A stretch of DNA of 64,000 bases, from the NCBI GenBank assembly GCA_027627225.1, contig CM051036.1:36478426-36542425 (forward strand), in the 5' to 3' direction. This document shows positions 60,201 to 63,453 of this stretch, piece after piece. Numbering within the stretch: position 1 is the first letter of the stretch; every line of letters starts with the position of its first letter. A program made the translations under genes and the position numbers. Origin of the DNA: Congeria kusceri (taxonomy: Eukaryota > Mollusca > Bivalvia > Myida > Dreissenidae). The notes beneath the pieces were generated by a model. That model worked only from the letters and a program-made list of their open reading frames with translations, was not told the origin of the DNA and did not search any database.

Positions 60201-63200
60201 TTTAATATTTGAGCCTGTATTTTCATGTCTGTTCTATATCTCCTATGCCCTTTGAAGGATTTTCATGAAACTTGCCTCAAATATTTATTACATTGAGGCA
60301 ATGTGCAGAAGGCATGGAGCAGTCTTGCCACCTCAAGGTCAAGGTCACGCTTAAAGGTCAGATGTTTGAGCCTCCATTTTTGTGTCAGCTCCATATCTCC
60401 TATGCCCATTAAGGAATTTTCATGAAACTGATTAAGGTCAGTGTGATATTTCAGTCACCTTTAAAATCTAATGAAGGATCACGGCGGGGGATATAGCTGT
60501 CCTTTAGACTGCCTTGTTCATCCTTTATTGCAAGAAATATGGCATTTATAGTTTTTTGCAGGTAATGCAAGTGAAATATTTATACCCCCACAAATGAAGT
60601 TTAGGGGGGGTATATAGGAGTGAGCTTGTCAGTCTGTTGGTTTTTGGTTTCCGGATGATAACTCAAGAAAGGCTTGACGTATTCAAATAATTTTCGGTAC
60701 ACATGTGTAACATCATAGAATACAGGTCAAGTTTGATGTTGGGTACAAACCACTAAATTTTGACAGAGTTATGGCCCCTTTTTGACTTAAAATTCCCTAA
60801 AAGCATGGTTTCAGGATGATAACTCGAGAAAGGCTTGACATATTCAAACAATTTTTGGTACACATGTATAACATCATAGAATACAGGTCAAGTTCGATGT
60901 TGGTTACAAACCACTAAATTTTGACAGAGTTGTGGCCCTTTATTTGCCTTAAATTCCCTAAAAACATGGTTTCCTGATGACAACTCAACAATGGCTTGAC
61001 ATATTTAAATAATTATTGGTACACGTGTAGCGTCATAAAATACAGTTCAAGTTCAACTATGGTTACAAACCACTAAATTTTGACACAGTTAGGCCCCCCT
61101 TTTTGACTTAAATTCCCGAAAAACATGGACAATAACTCATGAAAGGCTTCACATAATCTAAATTCTATTTGGTACATAGGTGTAACATCATAAAATACAG
61201 ATCAAGTTCAACTTTGGTTACAAACCACTAAATGTTGACAGAGTTATGGCTCCTTTTGAAATTAAATTTTTCCAAATACACTGTTGATCATTAACAAATT
61301 AAAGCATTGTCTCTCTGTCCATTTCTTTCAAAATGATGCCATAGTTTTGTGACAAGGCCATATTATGGGGGTATATCCGTCACTCATGTGACAATTCTAG
61401 TTGTTTTTATCGGAATTATTTCTTAGCTTGTTCATCCTTTATTGCAACAAATAATGGCATATATAGTTTTTTTGCAGGTAATGCAATTGAAATATTTGTT
61501 CTGTTTCAAATGCATTATAAAATTACTAATGAAAATATTGGTAGTTAAAATATTTGTTTATTACTGGTATCGGTGTGGACATCTAGAAGGAGCATCTGTA
61601 GTATATTACATTCTATTTAACAGTTACAGTATTAAAAATGTACCAATTTAAAATACATCTATCATAAATGTATTATAAAATTGAAACTATTGTTGAAACA
61701 TCTCTAATCTAAAAACAGTAAAATTCTACGTGAGTTCAACATGAAGTATGTGAAAAAGATTCACTTTTTAAAAAAAATGGTTGCATTTAAACGTCTTTCA
61801 AGACATACCATATACACACTGTGTTTATACGCTACAGGTATGAACTGCCGGCAGTATCAGGACGACTTGAAGGCACGATCCTCAAACGATAAGGCTGCCA
61901 ATCAAACTCAGATGATGATCCGGAAAATGCTGGAGGATGGGGAAGCCATGAATTGTCCCAAATGCAAGGTAAAATACTTTCATGTCTTACAATTTGTTTG
62001 CAAAGAAATAGTGTACTTGTATTTAGTTAATGTCATGGTTTATGTAACATTGCAACATTGAACGAGATTAATCATTTCTTAGTAATGTTTTTGTATATGA
62101 TAAGCTATCATCTTACAATCTTGCCTCATAGCTTATCATGGTAAATGTTAATATTTTTTTATTACGGACCCCTTTCAATAAGCAGGAGTATATTGCTTTG
62201 CAAATGTAGATGCATGTGGCCGTTGGTCCGTCTGTCTGTCTGTAGACAAAACCTTGTCAAGGCAATAACTGTAGATCCCTTAAGGCTTAACGGATCTACA
62301 GTTATTAAGTTAAGCCTAGGTTCTTTCAACTTGGTAGGTAGGTTGGTTATGACTAGTAGAGGAACCCTGTTGATTTTGGGGGTGGTGCTAAGAAGTACAA
62401 ATTGGTCGTCATATATTGACACTTTTTGTGAAAAATACCTGTTGATTTGAAATGTAAAAACCTGCCTCATTTTAAAATAATTTCAAAAATGTTAGTATGC
62501 ATGACTTTTTTGGCTACTGGTTATGCTAACGTGGCTTTAGATGAACGTTTTAGCTTGCATAAGTTTATGAATCACACACCACTCTTCACCTCTGTTGTGA
62601 AATAATCCAACAAAACTTCTGTGCATGTATGTGTGTCTGTGTTGCCTGCAGGTGATCGTGATGAAGAAAGAGGGATGTGACTGGATCCAGTGCTCCATAT
62701 GCAAGACTGAGATTTGTTGGGTCACCAAACAGGCCCGATGGGGACCCTTGGTACGTGAGAATCAATCCAGGGACTGTATCCTTAAAGCTCCTAAGGAAAA
62801 TCTTAACTGAAGTTCAAATAAATTTTATATTTGAAATATGGTAAAATAAGAAAGATCTGTTTGGTACTCGACCAGTATACAACTATTTAATGCAACATTA
62901 ACTTTCAATGAAGCAGTCACAGATTTGAGGAATTTCATGATTTTAAGAAATTTACTGGTTTTTTACTAAGGAACTTAATGTTCCATGAACATTCTTAATC
63001 TTAAATTTACTCTTATACTAATTAGCCAAAAGAAATCAAAGTTCAAAAGAAGGATGACTGTTAAAAGGTCATGTTTGGGTGACCTTTCTTCTGGCCAATC
63101 AGAATCTTAGGATTTTGAAAGTGTACATCTGGATTCTGAAATTTTAAAGTATTGCATTTTCAAGATTCAGATATCATGGTTATGTGTTGAAAATTAATCA

Positions 63201-63453
63201 ATCAGAAATAAAACACAATCCAAATTGAAACGCTTATCCATACAAACATTTGCTGCAGAAACTATTAGGAATACAGAGTAGTACATACTGACCTTGAAGC
63301 CCTGAACATTAAAGAATTAAAGCATTATACATGTAATAACCGTTATGTTTCATTCTTTAATGTCATTTCCAGGGAAATGGTGACATATCTGGTGGCTGTG
63401 GATGTCGAGTGAATGGCATCCTTTGTGACCCAAATTGCAACAACTGCCATTAA
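17992..63453 (+). CDS. RBCK1: HOIL-1/SHARPIN-like RBR E3 ubiquitin ligase, 14 coding exons (whole gene span)
   Basis: The proposed CDS joins 17992-18276, 22868-23066, 29716-30559, 33095-33191, 33783-33969, 37317-37444, 40789-41004, 43352-43528, 53201-53385, 53808-53919, 54891-55083, 61838-61968, 62652-62750 and 63373-63453. This is 2934 nt (977 residues); every intron is GT-AG and every phase matches. Domains in order: PH-like (about 30-160), an acidic disordered stretch (about 170-375), an LTM-like helix (380-425), UBL (426-521), a linker, NZF (656-675), RING1 (749-799), IBR (838-878) and RING2 with its tail (914-977). In mammals HOIL-1 and SHARPIN bind HOIP to form LUBAC, which makes Met1-linked ubiquitin in NF-kB and cell-death signalling; HOIL-1 itself makes oxyester bonds. 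The RBR half aligns with human HOIL-1 exon after exon. The PH-like start is a SHARPIN feature, so the gene combines both. The RBR identity is very secure; the first two exons are less so. Confidence 0.93.
18777..18909 (+). repeat. 26-bp tandem repeat, five copies (intron 1)
   Basis: The unit is GGAAATTTATCTGTAATGAT followed by CCAAAA; some copies have ATCCG in place of ATCTG. Confidence 0.9.
19140..19381 (+). repeat. ~120-bp tandem duplication (intron 1)
   Basis: Two copies start CATTTGA(A/T)TTTAATTACCA and end ATGAATTTAATGTATAAAAG, with only a few differences between them, so the duplication is recent. Confidence 0.9.
20207..20330 (+). repeat. 31-bp tandem repeat, four copies (intron 1)
   Basis: The unit is GTCCAAGAGATTTGAAGAAT followed by CTTCGTGTATT. 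It lies directly beside the MITE at 20341. Confidence 0.85.
20341..20600. mobile_element. Double-cruciform MITE, copy 2 (intron 1)
   Basis: Ends GTGGCGTGTCGTGGGAAAAC and inverse. Two hairpins with CCCGGATTAGCCTGTGC stems and short differing loops. AAATT before it and AATTT after it extend the palindrome. Confidence 0.8.
20712..22180 (+). mobile_element. Helentron-like element, full copy with nine or so units (intron 1)
   Basis: The left end is TAATGCCCCCGAAGGGAACT with a CGTCCGTCCGTCC tract. Units of about 150 bp carry GAGCATAACTCCATTAGTAT, GATTCAAATGAAACTTCATA and GAGTTATTGCCCTTTGTTT. At the right, GCTTCGGGGCAT is inverse to the left end, followed by a GTCAC-ATCCT-GTGAC hairpin and AAGCCTTGTT. 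This subterminal inverted repeat plus hairpin is the Helentron plan. Mirror ORFs in it are not genes. Confidence 0.7.
22181..22867. other. Intron 1 sequence, nothing recognised
   Basis: AT-rich, no repeat boundary or coding signal before the exon 2 acceptor. Confidence 0.4.
22868..23066 (+). CDS. RBCK1: Exon 2: second half of the PH-like domain
   Basis: The acceptor TTATTTCAG ends at 22867 and the donor ATT|GTAAGT begins at 23067. The exon encodes residues 96-162 and leaves phase 1. It contains LITYTIKD, which lines up with SYTIRG in the human SHARPIN PH domain. After that come a histidine/cysteine stretch, a strand (RFLLHY) and a C-terminal helix ([14 protein letters not shown]), as expected for the end of a PH fold. 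Codon use and strong splice sites support a real exon. The similarity to SHARPIN is my reading by eye and needs a profile search. Confidence 0.75.
23067..23809. other. Intron 2 sequence, nothing recognised
   Basis: No clear element is seen. A long A-run lies near 23773. Confidence 0.4.
23810..24331 (+). mobile_element. Helentron-like fragment interrupted by a SINE
   Basis: It starts with a G-run, GCATATAGATTTGCCC and a CCGTCCATCCGTCCGG tract. Units contain CATCAGCATGTGAACTTGTG and CACCTGGGT. A SINE fragment interrupts it at 23908, and the GGCC transposon interrupts it at 24332; the unit resumes at 25511. Confidence 0.6.
23908..24131 (-). mobile_element. SINE fragment without tRNA head
   Basis: It is the reverse of the body at 15730-15985, from the GTTTGTTTGTTTG tail to CCACACAAATTATGTG. 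The A/B-box head is missing. Confidence 0.75.
24332..25510. mobile_element. 1.18-kb TIR element, GGCC ends and TTA flanks (intron 2)
   Basis: The left end GGCCAGAGTTTTTTAATTTT and the inverse right end (GGCCAGAGCTTTTATATTTT) both run into a GATTTACGGGA motif. TTA flanks both sides (24329-24331, 25511-25513). The host repeat resumes on the far side (TCAGCATGTGAACTTGTG), and an undisturbed version of it lies at about 24160. No ORF of note. Confidence 0.7.
25560..26070. other. Intron 2 sequence, nothing recognised
   Basis: A short ORF at 25773-26018 is hydrophobic but AT-driven. No homology is seen. Confidence 0.4.
26071..27566 (+). mobile_element. Helentron-like element, AGCTCACC family (intron 2)
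   Basis: It starts TTTTTAGCTCACCTGAGCAT. Units of about 150 bp carry CCAATCTT(C/A)ACCAA, CTTGCACAGTTTGTCTATGA and AACACCAGAGTTATTGCCC. It ends TCAGGTGAGCGCTTTGGGCC and ATTATGGCC; the CAGGTGAG inverts the left end, and GGGCCATTATGGCC is the subterminal hairpin. Confidence 0.7.
27703..29303 (+). mobile_element. 1.6-kb internally deleted copy of the GGCC/TTA transposon (intron 2)
   Basis: The ends are GGCCACAACAAATTGATCAG with the two different continuations of the 6.3-kb copy (ATGTTCGTCGG left, TTGTTCTACGG right). TTA flanks both sides. The start of the transposon protein survives at 28722 ([13 protein letters not shown]) and then jumps at about 28757 to sequence matching 9990-9980 and onward to 9000. 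About 820 bp (27880-28700) is inserted before the ATG compared with the long copy. Confidence 0.75.
29307..29715. other. End of intron 2, nothing recognised
   Basis: AT-rich up to the TTTCAG acceptor of exon 3. Confidence 0.4.
29716..30559 (+). CDS. RBCK1: Exon 3: long linker, LTM-like helix and start of the UBL
   Basis: This 844-nt exon runs from acceptor CTGTTTCAG (ending 29715) to donor GA|GTAAGA (30560). Residues 162 to about 375 are acidic and Ser/Asp-rich, probably disordered. From about 380, [18 protein letters not shown] and the following helix match the N-terminal LTM of HOIL-1 (KKAEEMALSLTRAVAGGDE in human), which pairs with the LTM of SHARPIN and with [19 protein letters not shown] matches the first UBL strand (QRVPLSVQLKP in human HOIL-1). 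Phase 2 fits exon 4. The length of the linker is unlike human HOIL-1, whose LTM starts almost at residue 1. Confidence 0.9.
30570..31947. mobile_element. 1.38-kb TIR element just after the exon 3 donor
   Basis: GGTCATGGACGTAATTCCGG and CC at 30571 are repeated in perfect inverse at 31926-31947. No transposase ORF is seen. The left end lies about 10 nt after the exon 3 / intron 3 junction. Confidence 0.7.
32165..32459 (-). mobile_element. tRNA-derived SINE, full copy (intron 3)
   Basis: In reverse, the head GGCTAGCTCAGTTGGTAGAG and CGGGTTCGATTCCC is an excellent A/B-box pair. The body and the CAAACAAACAAGC tail match 15661-15985. The head resembles a tRNA but does not close a proper acceptor stem. 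Confidence 0.85.
32596..32896. mobile_element. ~300-bp element with GGGAAAGATC ends (copy 2, intron 3)
   Basis: The ends TTAGGGAAAGATC and GATCTTTCCCTAA are inverted. Internal GCAGGGTGCTGCAC, a C-run and AGAAAATGTCAACAAACTGG match 3137-3418. Confidence 0.7.
33095..33191 (+). CDS. RBCK1: Exon 4: UBL, middle strands
   Basis: The acceptor TCTGTTACAG ends at 33094. The exon reads [20 protein letters not shown] and onward to GDLKTK, residues 443-475, matching the HOIL-1 UBL segment that ends TVASLKDM. The donor AAG|GTTGGA is non-ideal. It is supported because joining it to exon 5 gives exactly the spacing of human HOIL-1, where LKDMVFLDYGFP aligns with [12 protein letters not shown] here with no gap. 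Confidence 0.92.
33192..33782. other. Intron 4 with a short Helentron-like fragment at 33430-33655
   Basis: GACTACTCTCCGAATAGTCC and GAATAGTCGAGCACGAAGTG face each other around one unit (TACAGATATTCAGTTAAAAC). It is related to the array at 34441. Confidence 0.5.
33783..33969 (+). CDS. RBCK1: Exon 5: UBL, second half
   Basis: The acceptor TTTCAATAG ends at 33782 and the donor CTGC|GTAAGT starts at 33970. It encodes residues 476-538. [15 protein letters not shown] and EAYLYIVSA correspond to GFPPVLQQWVIGQRL and SAYLYLLSA of human HOIL-1. This is the UBL face that in LUBAC binds the HOIP UBA. It leaves phase 1. Confidence 0.95.
34441..37045 (+). mobile_element. Helentron-like array with a nested second element (intron 5)
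   Basis: It starts TTTTTAGCTCGACTGTTCAC. Units of about 170 bp carry CAACTCCATATCTCTATA, ACTACAGATATTCAATTGAA and GGTCACTGACCAAGGCCCAT. The array is split at 35192 by a different element and resumes at 36532 with the same unit (GTTAGAAATTCAGGTTAAAG). No right end is seen near 37045. Confidence 0.65.
35192..36531 (+). mobile_element. Nested Helentron-like element ending in CTAG
   Basis: The left end GTGTCGCCTGGGAGGGGGGT is matched by CAGGCGACAC at 36501-36510, followed by a small CCG-ACTCG-CGG hairpin and AATTCTAG. Units of about 175 bp carry CCTTTGAAGGATTTTCATGA, CGATGTGCAGAAGGCATG and CAAGGTCAAGGTCACACTTG. Related to 58272-60500. Confidence 0.7.
37080..37316 (+). repeat. Decayed tandem copies of the exon 6 acceptor edge
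   Basis: AGAGGCCC preceded by a splice-like AG occurs at about 37096, 37208 and at the true exon (37317), about 110 bp apart. The first copy reads GCCCTCATCGGTGAAGTT against GCCCTAGCGGGTGCAGTT in the exon and then meets TAG. The intervening sequence also shows weak similarity. Confidence 0.5.
37317..37444 (+). CDS. RBCK1: Exon 6: linker between UBL and NZF
   Basis: The acceptor TACTGTTGTAG ends at 37316 and the donor ATG|GTATAC starts at 37445. It encodes residues 538-580, low in recognisable structure and rich in Ala, Pro and Lys. Phase in is 1 and phase out is 0. It is supported by frame continuity and by lying between two secure exons. Decayed copies of its 5' edge lie upstream (see 37080-37316). 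Confidence 0.8.
37445..39612. other. Intron 6, mostly unrecognised
   Basis: Apart from the candidate micro-exon at 38574 there is little structure. CGCGATCCGTTATTTCGCGA near 37570 is a short local repeat. ORFs at 37521 and 38530 lack homology. Confidence 0.4.
38574..38615 (+). CDS. Candidate 42-nt cassette micro-exon (unproven)
   Basis: A pyrimidine-rich acceptor (TTGATTTTCCTCAG) is followed by 14 codons ([14 protein letters not shown]) and a donor CAG|GTACAA. Both ends are phase 0, matching exon 6 before it and exon 7 after it, so inclusion would add 14 residues to the linker without a frame change. The open frame runs on past the donor with a basic Ser-rich stretch, so a longer exon is also possible. 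No homology is recognised. This is a prediction from splice signals only. Confidence 0.3.
39613..39768. mobile_element. 156-bp fold-back element (intron 6)
   Basis: Arms of about 60 nt, starting AATTTGTTTGTTTACAGTGT and ending with the near-inverse, share GATATCGTCACCGGAAA and its inverse TTTCCGGTGACGATATC. The loop is about 30 nt. Confidence 0.75.
39780..40420 (+). mobile_element. Helentron-like element, truncated right (intron 6)
   Basis: The left end CACCCCCATAAATGAAGTTT is followed by AGGGGGGGTATATAGGAGTG. Units of about 165 bp carry GGATGATAACTC, GGCTTGACATATTCAAATAA and GACAGAGTTATGGCC. The complete relative is 60581-61400. Confidence 0.65.
40789..41004 (+). CDS. RBCK1: Exon 7: helical linker before the NZF
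   Basis: The acceptor TCTTTTGCAG ends at 40788 and the donor CCT|GTAAGG starts at 41005. It encodes residues 581-652, phase 0 at both ends. The sequence is charged and predicted helical ([16 protein letters not shown], then [20 protein letters not shown]), followed by an acidic tail (EDEEP). Human HOIL-1 has a short Pro-rich linker here, so this part looks lineage-specific. Being phase 0-0, the exon could be skipped without a frameshift. Confidence 0.85.
41436..42338. mobile_element. 0.9-kb TIR element, TA-flanked (intron 7)
   Basis: TAATCGACCATGTATTACGC at the left is matched by GCGCATAATACATGGTCGAT and TA at the right. GCGCACC and related inner motifs (ACGTGCACC; ACGCGCACC in inverse) repeat inside. 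No ORF of note. Confidence 0.7.
42660..43100 (+). repeat. ~145-bp tandem repeat, three copies (intron 7)
   Basis: Units carry TCTTCAGAGCGCAACT or TCTTCTGAGCGCAACTCCTA, CATTTCTCAAGGGATTTC and TTTGGCGGAATTATGGCCCT. Short ORFs here are repeats of one another. Confidence 0.7.
43352..43528 (+). CDS. RBCK1: Exon 8: Npl4-type zinc finger (RanBP2-type)
   Basis: Residues 653-711. The finger W656-x-C658-x2-C661-x3-N665-x6-C672-x2-C675 fits the NZF consensus and is nearly identical to human HOIL-1 (CTFINKPTRPGCEMC there, [15 protein letters not shown] here). In mammals it binds Met1-linked diubiquitin. A charged helix follows ([18 protein letters not shown]). The start could be 43352 or, in the same phase, 43358, since both follow an AG. 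The donor CAG|GTGGGT leaves phase 0. This is the branch point: it can join 53201 (long form) or 48843 (short form). Confidence 0.95.
43681..43905 (-). mobile_element. SINE fragment without tRNA head (intron 8)
   Basis: Reverse of the SINE body, from GTTTGTTTGTTTGGATTTTT to CAATCCCCACACAA. It is diverged from the 15661 copy and lacks the A/B boxes. Confidence 0.7.
43991..45556 (+). mobile_element. Helentron-like element, eight or so units (intron 8)
   Basis: It starts TTTTTAGCTCACCTGAACGT. Units of about 170 bp carry CTACAAAGATTGTTCAAATG, CCCCTGGGGTCAAAACTGGC and CGCAAGGCCCAGAGGTTT. It ends CTCAGGTGAGCAACCTAGGG and a short hairpin with CCTCTTGTT. Confidence 0.7.
45627..47100 (+). mobile_element. 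Helentron-like element, AGCTCACC family (intron 8)
   Basis: It starts TTTTTAGTTCACGTGAGCAC, contains about six units like those at 26071, and ends TCAGGTGAGCGCTTTGGGCC and ATCATGGTCCTCTTGTT. Directly after it begins a stretch with CTTATGTCTTAGTC. Confidence 0.7.
47241..47503. mobile_element. Double-cruciform MITE, copy 3 (intron 8)
   Basis: TGAGGCGTGTCATCGGAAAA and inverse ends with two intact hairpins. Differences from copy 2 are mostly single bases, often C-to-T or G-to-A, as expected from CpG decay. Confidence 0.8.
47504..48342. other. Intron 8, nothing recognised
   Basis: AT-rich; a minus-strand ORF of 124 codons (47917-47543) has no recognisable motif and is probably chance. Confidence 0.4.
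48343..48573. mobile_element. Double-cruciform MITE, copy 4, one arm lost (intron 8)
   Basis: The first hairpin is intact. The second lacks its left arm: the spacer CCACTGTAG runs straight into CGGACTGCACAGGCTAATCC. It lies about 270 bp before the alternative last exon. Confidence 0.75.
48843..49067 (+). CDS. RBCK1: Alternative terminal exon giving a SHARPIN-like form without RBR
   Basis: The acceptor CTGTGTTGCAG ends at 48842. The phase-0 reading frame runs 74 codons to a TGA at 49065-49067. It starts [10 protein letters not shown], passes a Leu-rich helix ([17 protein letters not shown]) and ends in an acidic tail ([16 protein letters not shown]). Joined to exon 8 it gives a 785-residue protein of PH-LTM-UBL-NZF layout with no RBR. 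I see no good internal donor, and an AATAAA lies 325 nt after the stop, so it reads as a last exon. RBR-less splice forms of mammalian HOIL-1 (RBCK2) are known, which makes it plausible. RNA evidence is absent here. Confidence 0.7.
   Translation, partial: VRPSQERPSDHASERDLDNLLKFHDALQDTLKNKQLGQGHVGQRSNSQGHIFGGPEYIPDDDDVLTMSVFEDST
49392..49397 (+). promoter_or_regulatory. Poly(A) signal AATAAA for the short form
   Basis: A canonical AATAAA occurs about 325 nt after the TGA of the alternative last exon, followed by a T/GT-rich stretch (GTAGGTTTCTTCC and on). The hexamer is frequent in AT-rich DNA; its weight comes from its position after a terminal-looking exon. Confidence 0.5.
49398..49740. 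other. Sequence after the short-form poly(A) signal
   Basis: AT-rich, no element recognised. Confidence 0.4.
49741..50000. mobile_element. Double-cruciform MITE, copy 5 (intron 8)
   Basis: GAGGCGCGTC and inverse ends; both hairpins are present with a few mismatches. ATAATT before it and AATTAT after it extend the palindrome. Confidence 0.8.
50001..51840. other. Intron 8, nothing recognised
   Basis: A C-run near 50561 and generally AT-rich DNA. The ORF at 51246-51518 shows no family motif. Confidence 0.4.
51841..53125 (+). mobile_element. Helentron-like element, AGCTCACC family (intron 8)
   Basis: It starts TTTGAGCTCACCTGAGCACG, then AAGCGCTCGGTGAGCTATTG, contains about five units, and ends AGGTGAGCGCTTTGGGCCAT and CATGGCCCTGTTGTT. 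It lies only about 75 bp before exon 9. Confidence 0.75.
53201..53385 (+). CDS. RBCK1: Exon 9: coiled helix and first part of RING1
   Basis: The acceptor ACCAATGTAG ends at 53200 and the donor TGTAG|GTAGGG starts at 53386. It encodes residues 712-773. A Gln-rich helix ([19 protein letters not shown]) mirrors the Gln-rich helix of human HOIL-1. RING1 then begins with C749-P-I-C752, and [11 protein letters not shown] holds C767, H769 and C772. Human HOIL-1 has [11 protein letters not shown] at this place. Phase in 0, out 2. Confidence 0.96.
53808..53919 (+). CDS. RBCK1: Exon 10: rest of RING1
   Basis: The acceptor CCCTTCTGCAG ends at 53807 and the donor GGA|GTGAGT starts at 53920. It encodes residues 773-810 and supplies the remaining RING1 ligands C775, C790 and C799 ([11 protein letters not shown], matching SCPFIDNTYSC in human). 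DREVKG matches EREIKA. RING1 docks the E2-ubiquitin conjugate in RBR ligases. Confidence 0.96.
53920..54240. other. Intron 10, first part, nothing recognised
   Basis: No repeat or coding signal. Confidence 0.4.
54241..54862 (+). repeat. ~100-bp tandem repeat, about six copies (intron 10)
   Basis: Units carry CCATATTGAAACTGACAATG, GTTTG(C/T)ATCAT and CCAGAATACAT. Two adjacent units (about 54385-54560) are nearly identical, so part of the array expanded recently. It stops about 30 bp before exon 11. Confidence 0.8.
54891..55083 (+). CDS. RBCK1: Exon 11: IBR (in-between-RING) domain
   Basis: The acceptor AATTCCTCAG ends at 54890 and the donor ACTG|GTAATG starts at 55084. It encodes residues 811-875. 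[12 protein letters not shown] and [18 protein letters not shown] match YHCKTPDCKGWC and FTCPVCFHVNCLLCKAIH of human HOIL-1, with zinc ligands among C838, C843, C847, C858, C861, C866, C869 and H873. It leaves phase 1, and exon 12 supplies the last cysteine (C878). Confidence 0.96.
55470..58090 (+). repeat. 45-bp minisatellite, about 58 units (intron 11)
   Basis: The unit is GATTCTCAACATTGTGTTGG, then TGGGCATGTTACATTTTCTT and GCTCA. Two main variants alternate: CATTGTGTTGGTGGGCATG and CTTTGTGTAGGTGGGCTTG. The length is a multiple of 3 and no forward frame has a stop, so long ORFs (up to 418 codons) appear in all three forward frames; these are not genes. Blocks of several units recur in the same order, showing higher-order duplication. 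The last few units are shortened. Confidence 0.95.
58272..60500 (+). mobile_element. Helentron-like element with about 12 units (intron 11)
   Basis: The left end TACCCCCCGCCGCGAAGCGG is inverse to CGGCGGGGGATA near 60482. It is followed by a GTC-CTTTA-GAC mini-hairpin and TGCCTTG. Units of about 175 bp match 35192-36190. Two blocks of about 430 bp repeat almost exactly (58500 and 58930), a recent expansion. Confidence 0.75.
60581..61400 (+). mobile_element. Helentron-like element, complete ends (intron 11)
   Basis: The left end TATACCCCCA is inverse to TGGGGGTATA (61366-61375). Then come CC, a GTCAC-TCAT-GTGAC hairpin and AATTCTAG. It is inserted in a copy of the 95-bp unit, which resumes right after CTAG. 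Four to five units of about 160 bp carry GGCTTGACATATTCAAA and AAATTTTGACAGAGTTATGG. Confidence 0.8.
61838..61968 (+). CDS. RBCK1: Exon 12: IBR end, helical linker and first RING2 cysteines
   Basis: The acceptor ACGCTACAG ends at 61837 and the donor AAG|GTAAAA starts at 61969. It encodes residues 875-918: [20 protein letters not shown], then a helix, then EAMNCPKCK with the first two RING2 ligands C914 and C917. Human HOIL-1 reads [20 protein letters not shown] and EAMRCPQCQ. The 6.75-kb intron before it is packed with tandem repeats. Confidence 0.96.
62263..62307. repeat. Short palindrome (intron 12)
   Basis: AATAACTGTAGATCC and its exact inverse GGATCTACAGTTATT flank a 15-base loop. It lies in a stretch that starts with GTCCGTCTGTCTGTCTG, so it is probably a remnant of a dispersed element. 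Confidence 0.6.
62652..62750 (+). CDS. RBCK1: Exon 13: RING2 catalytic core
   Basis: The acceptor TTGCCTGCAG ends at 62651 and the donor TTG|GTACGT starts at 62751. It encodes residues 919-951. [10 protein letters not shown] carries C927, the counterpart of catalytic C460 of human HOIL-1 (KKDGCDWIRC), which takes ubiquitin from the E2 as a thioester. W929 and the ligands C932, C935 and C940 are kept. [16 protein letters not shown] is almost the human sequence. The enzyme should therefore be active. Confidence 0.97.
62751..63372. other. Intron 13, nothing recognised
   Basis: AT-rich, no repeat boundary or coding signal. Confidence 0.4.
63373..63453 (+). CDS. RBCK1: Exon 14: RING2 tail and stop codon
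   Basis: The acceptor TCATTTCCAG ends at 63372. It encodes residues 952-977, [20 protein letters not shown] and then NNCH, followed by TAA at 63451-63453. Human HOIL-1 ends [20 protein letters not shown]. The tail holds the additional zinc-binding cysteines of HOIL-1 RING2 (C960, C962, C969, C973, C976), and the C-terminal His is retained. Confidence 0.96.
   Translation, partial: GNGDISGGCGCRVNGILCDPNCNNCH

Larger units (their letters stand above)
58150..61500 (+). repeat. ~95-bp unit in three copies, split by two inserted elements (intron 11)
   Basis: The unit contains CGGAATTATTTCTTAGCTTG, TTCATCCTTTATTGCAAGAA and TTTTTTGCAGGTAATGCAA. Copies lie at about 58160-58270, 60505-60580 and 61400-61495. 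Between them are the elements 58272-60500 and 60581-61400. Confidence 0.75.
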
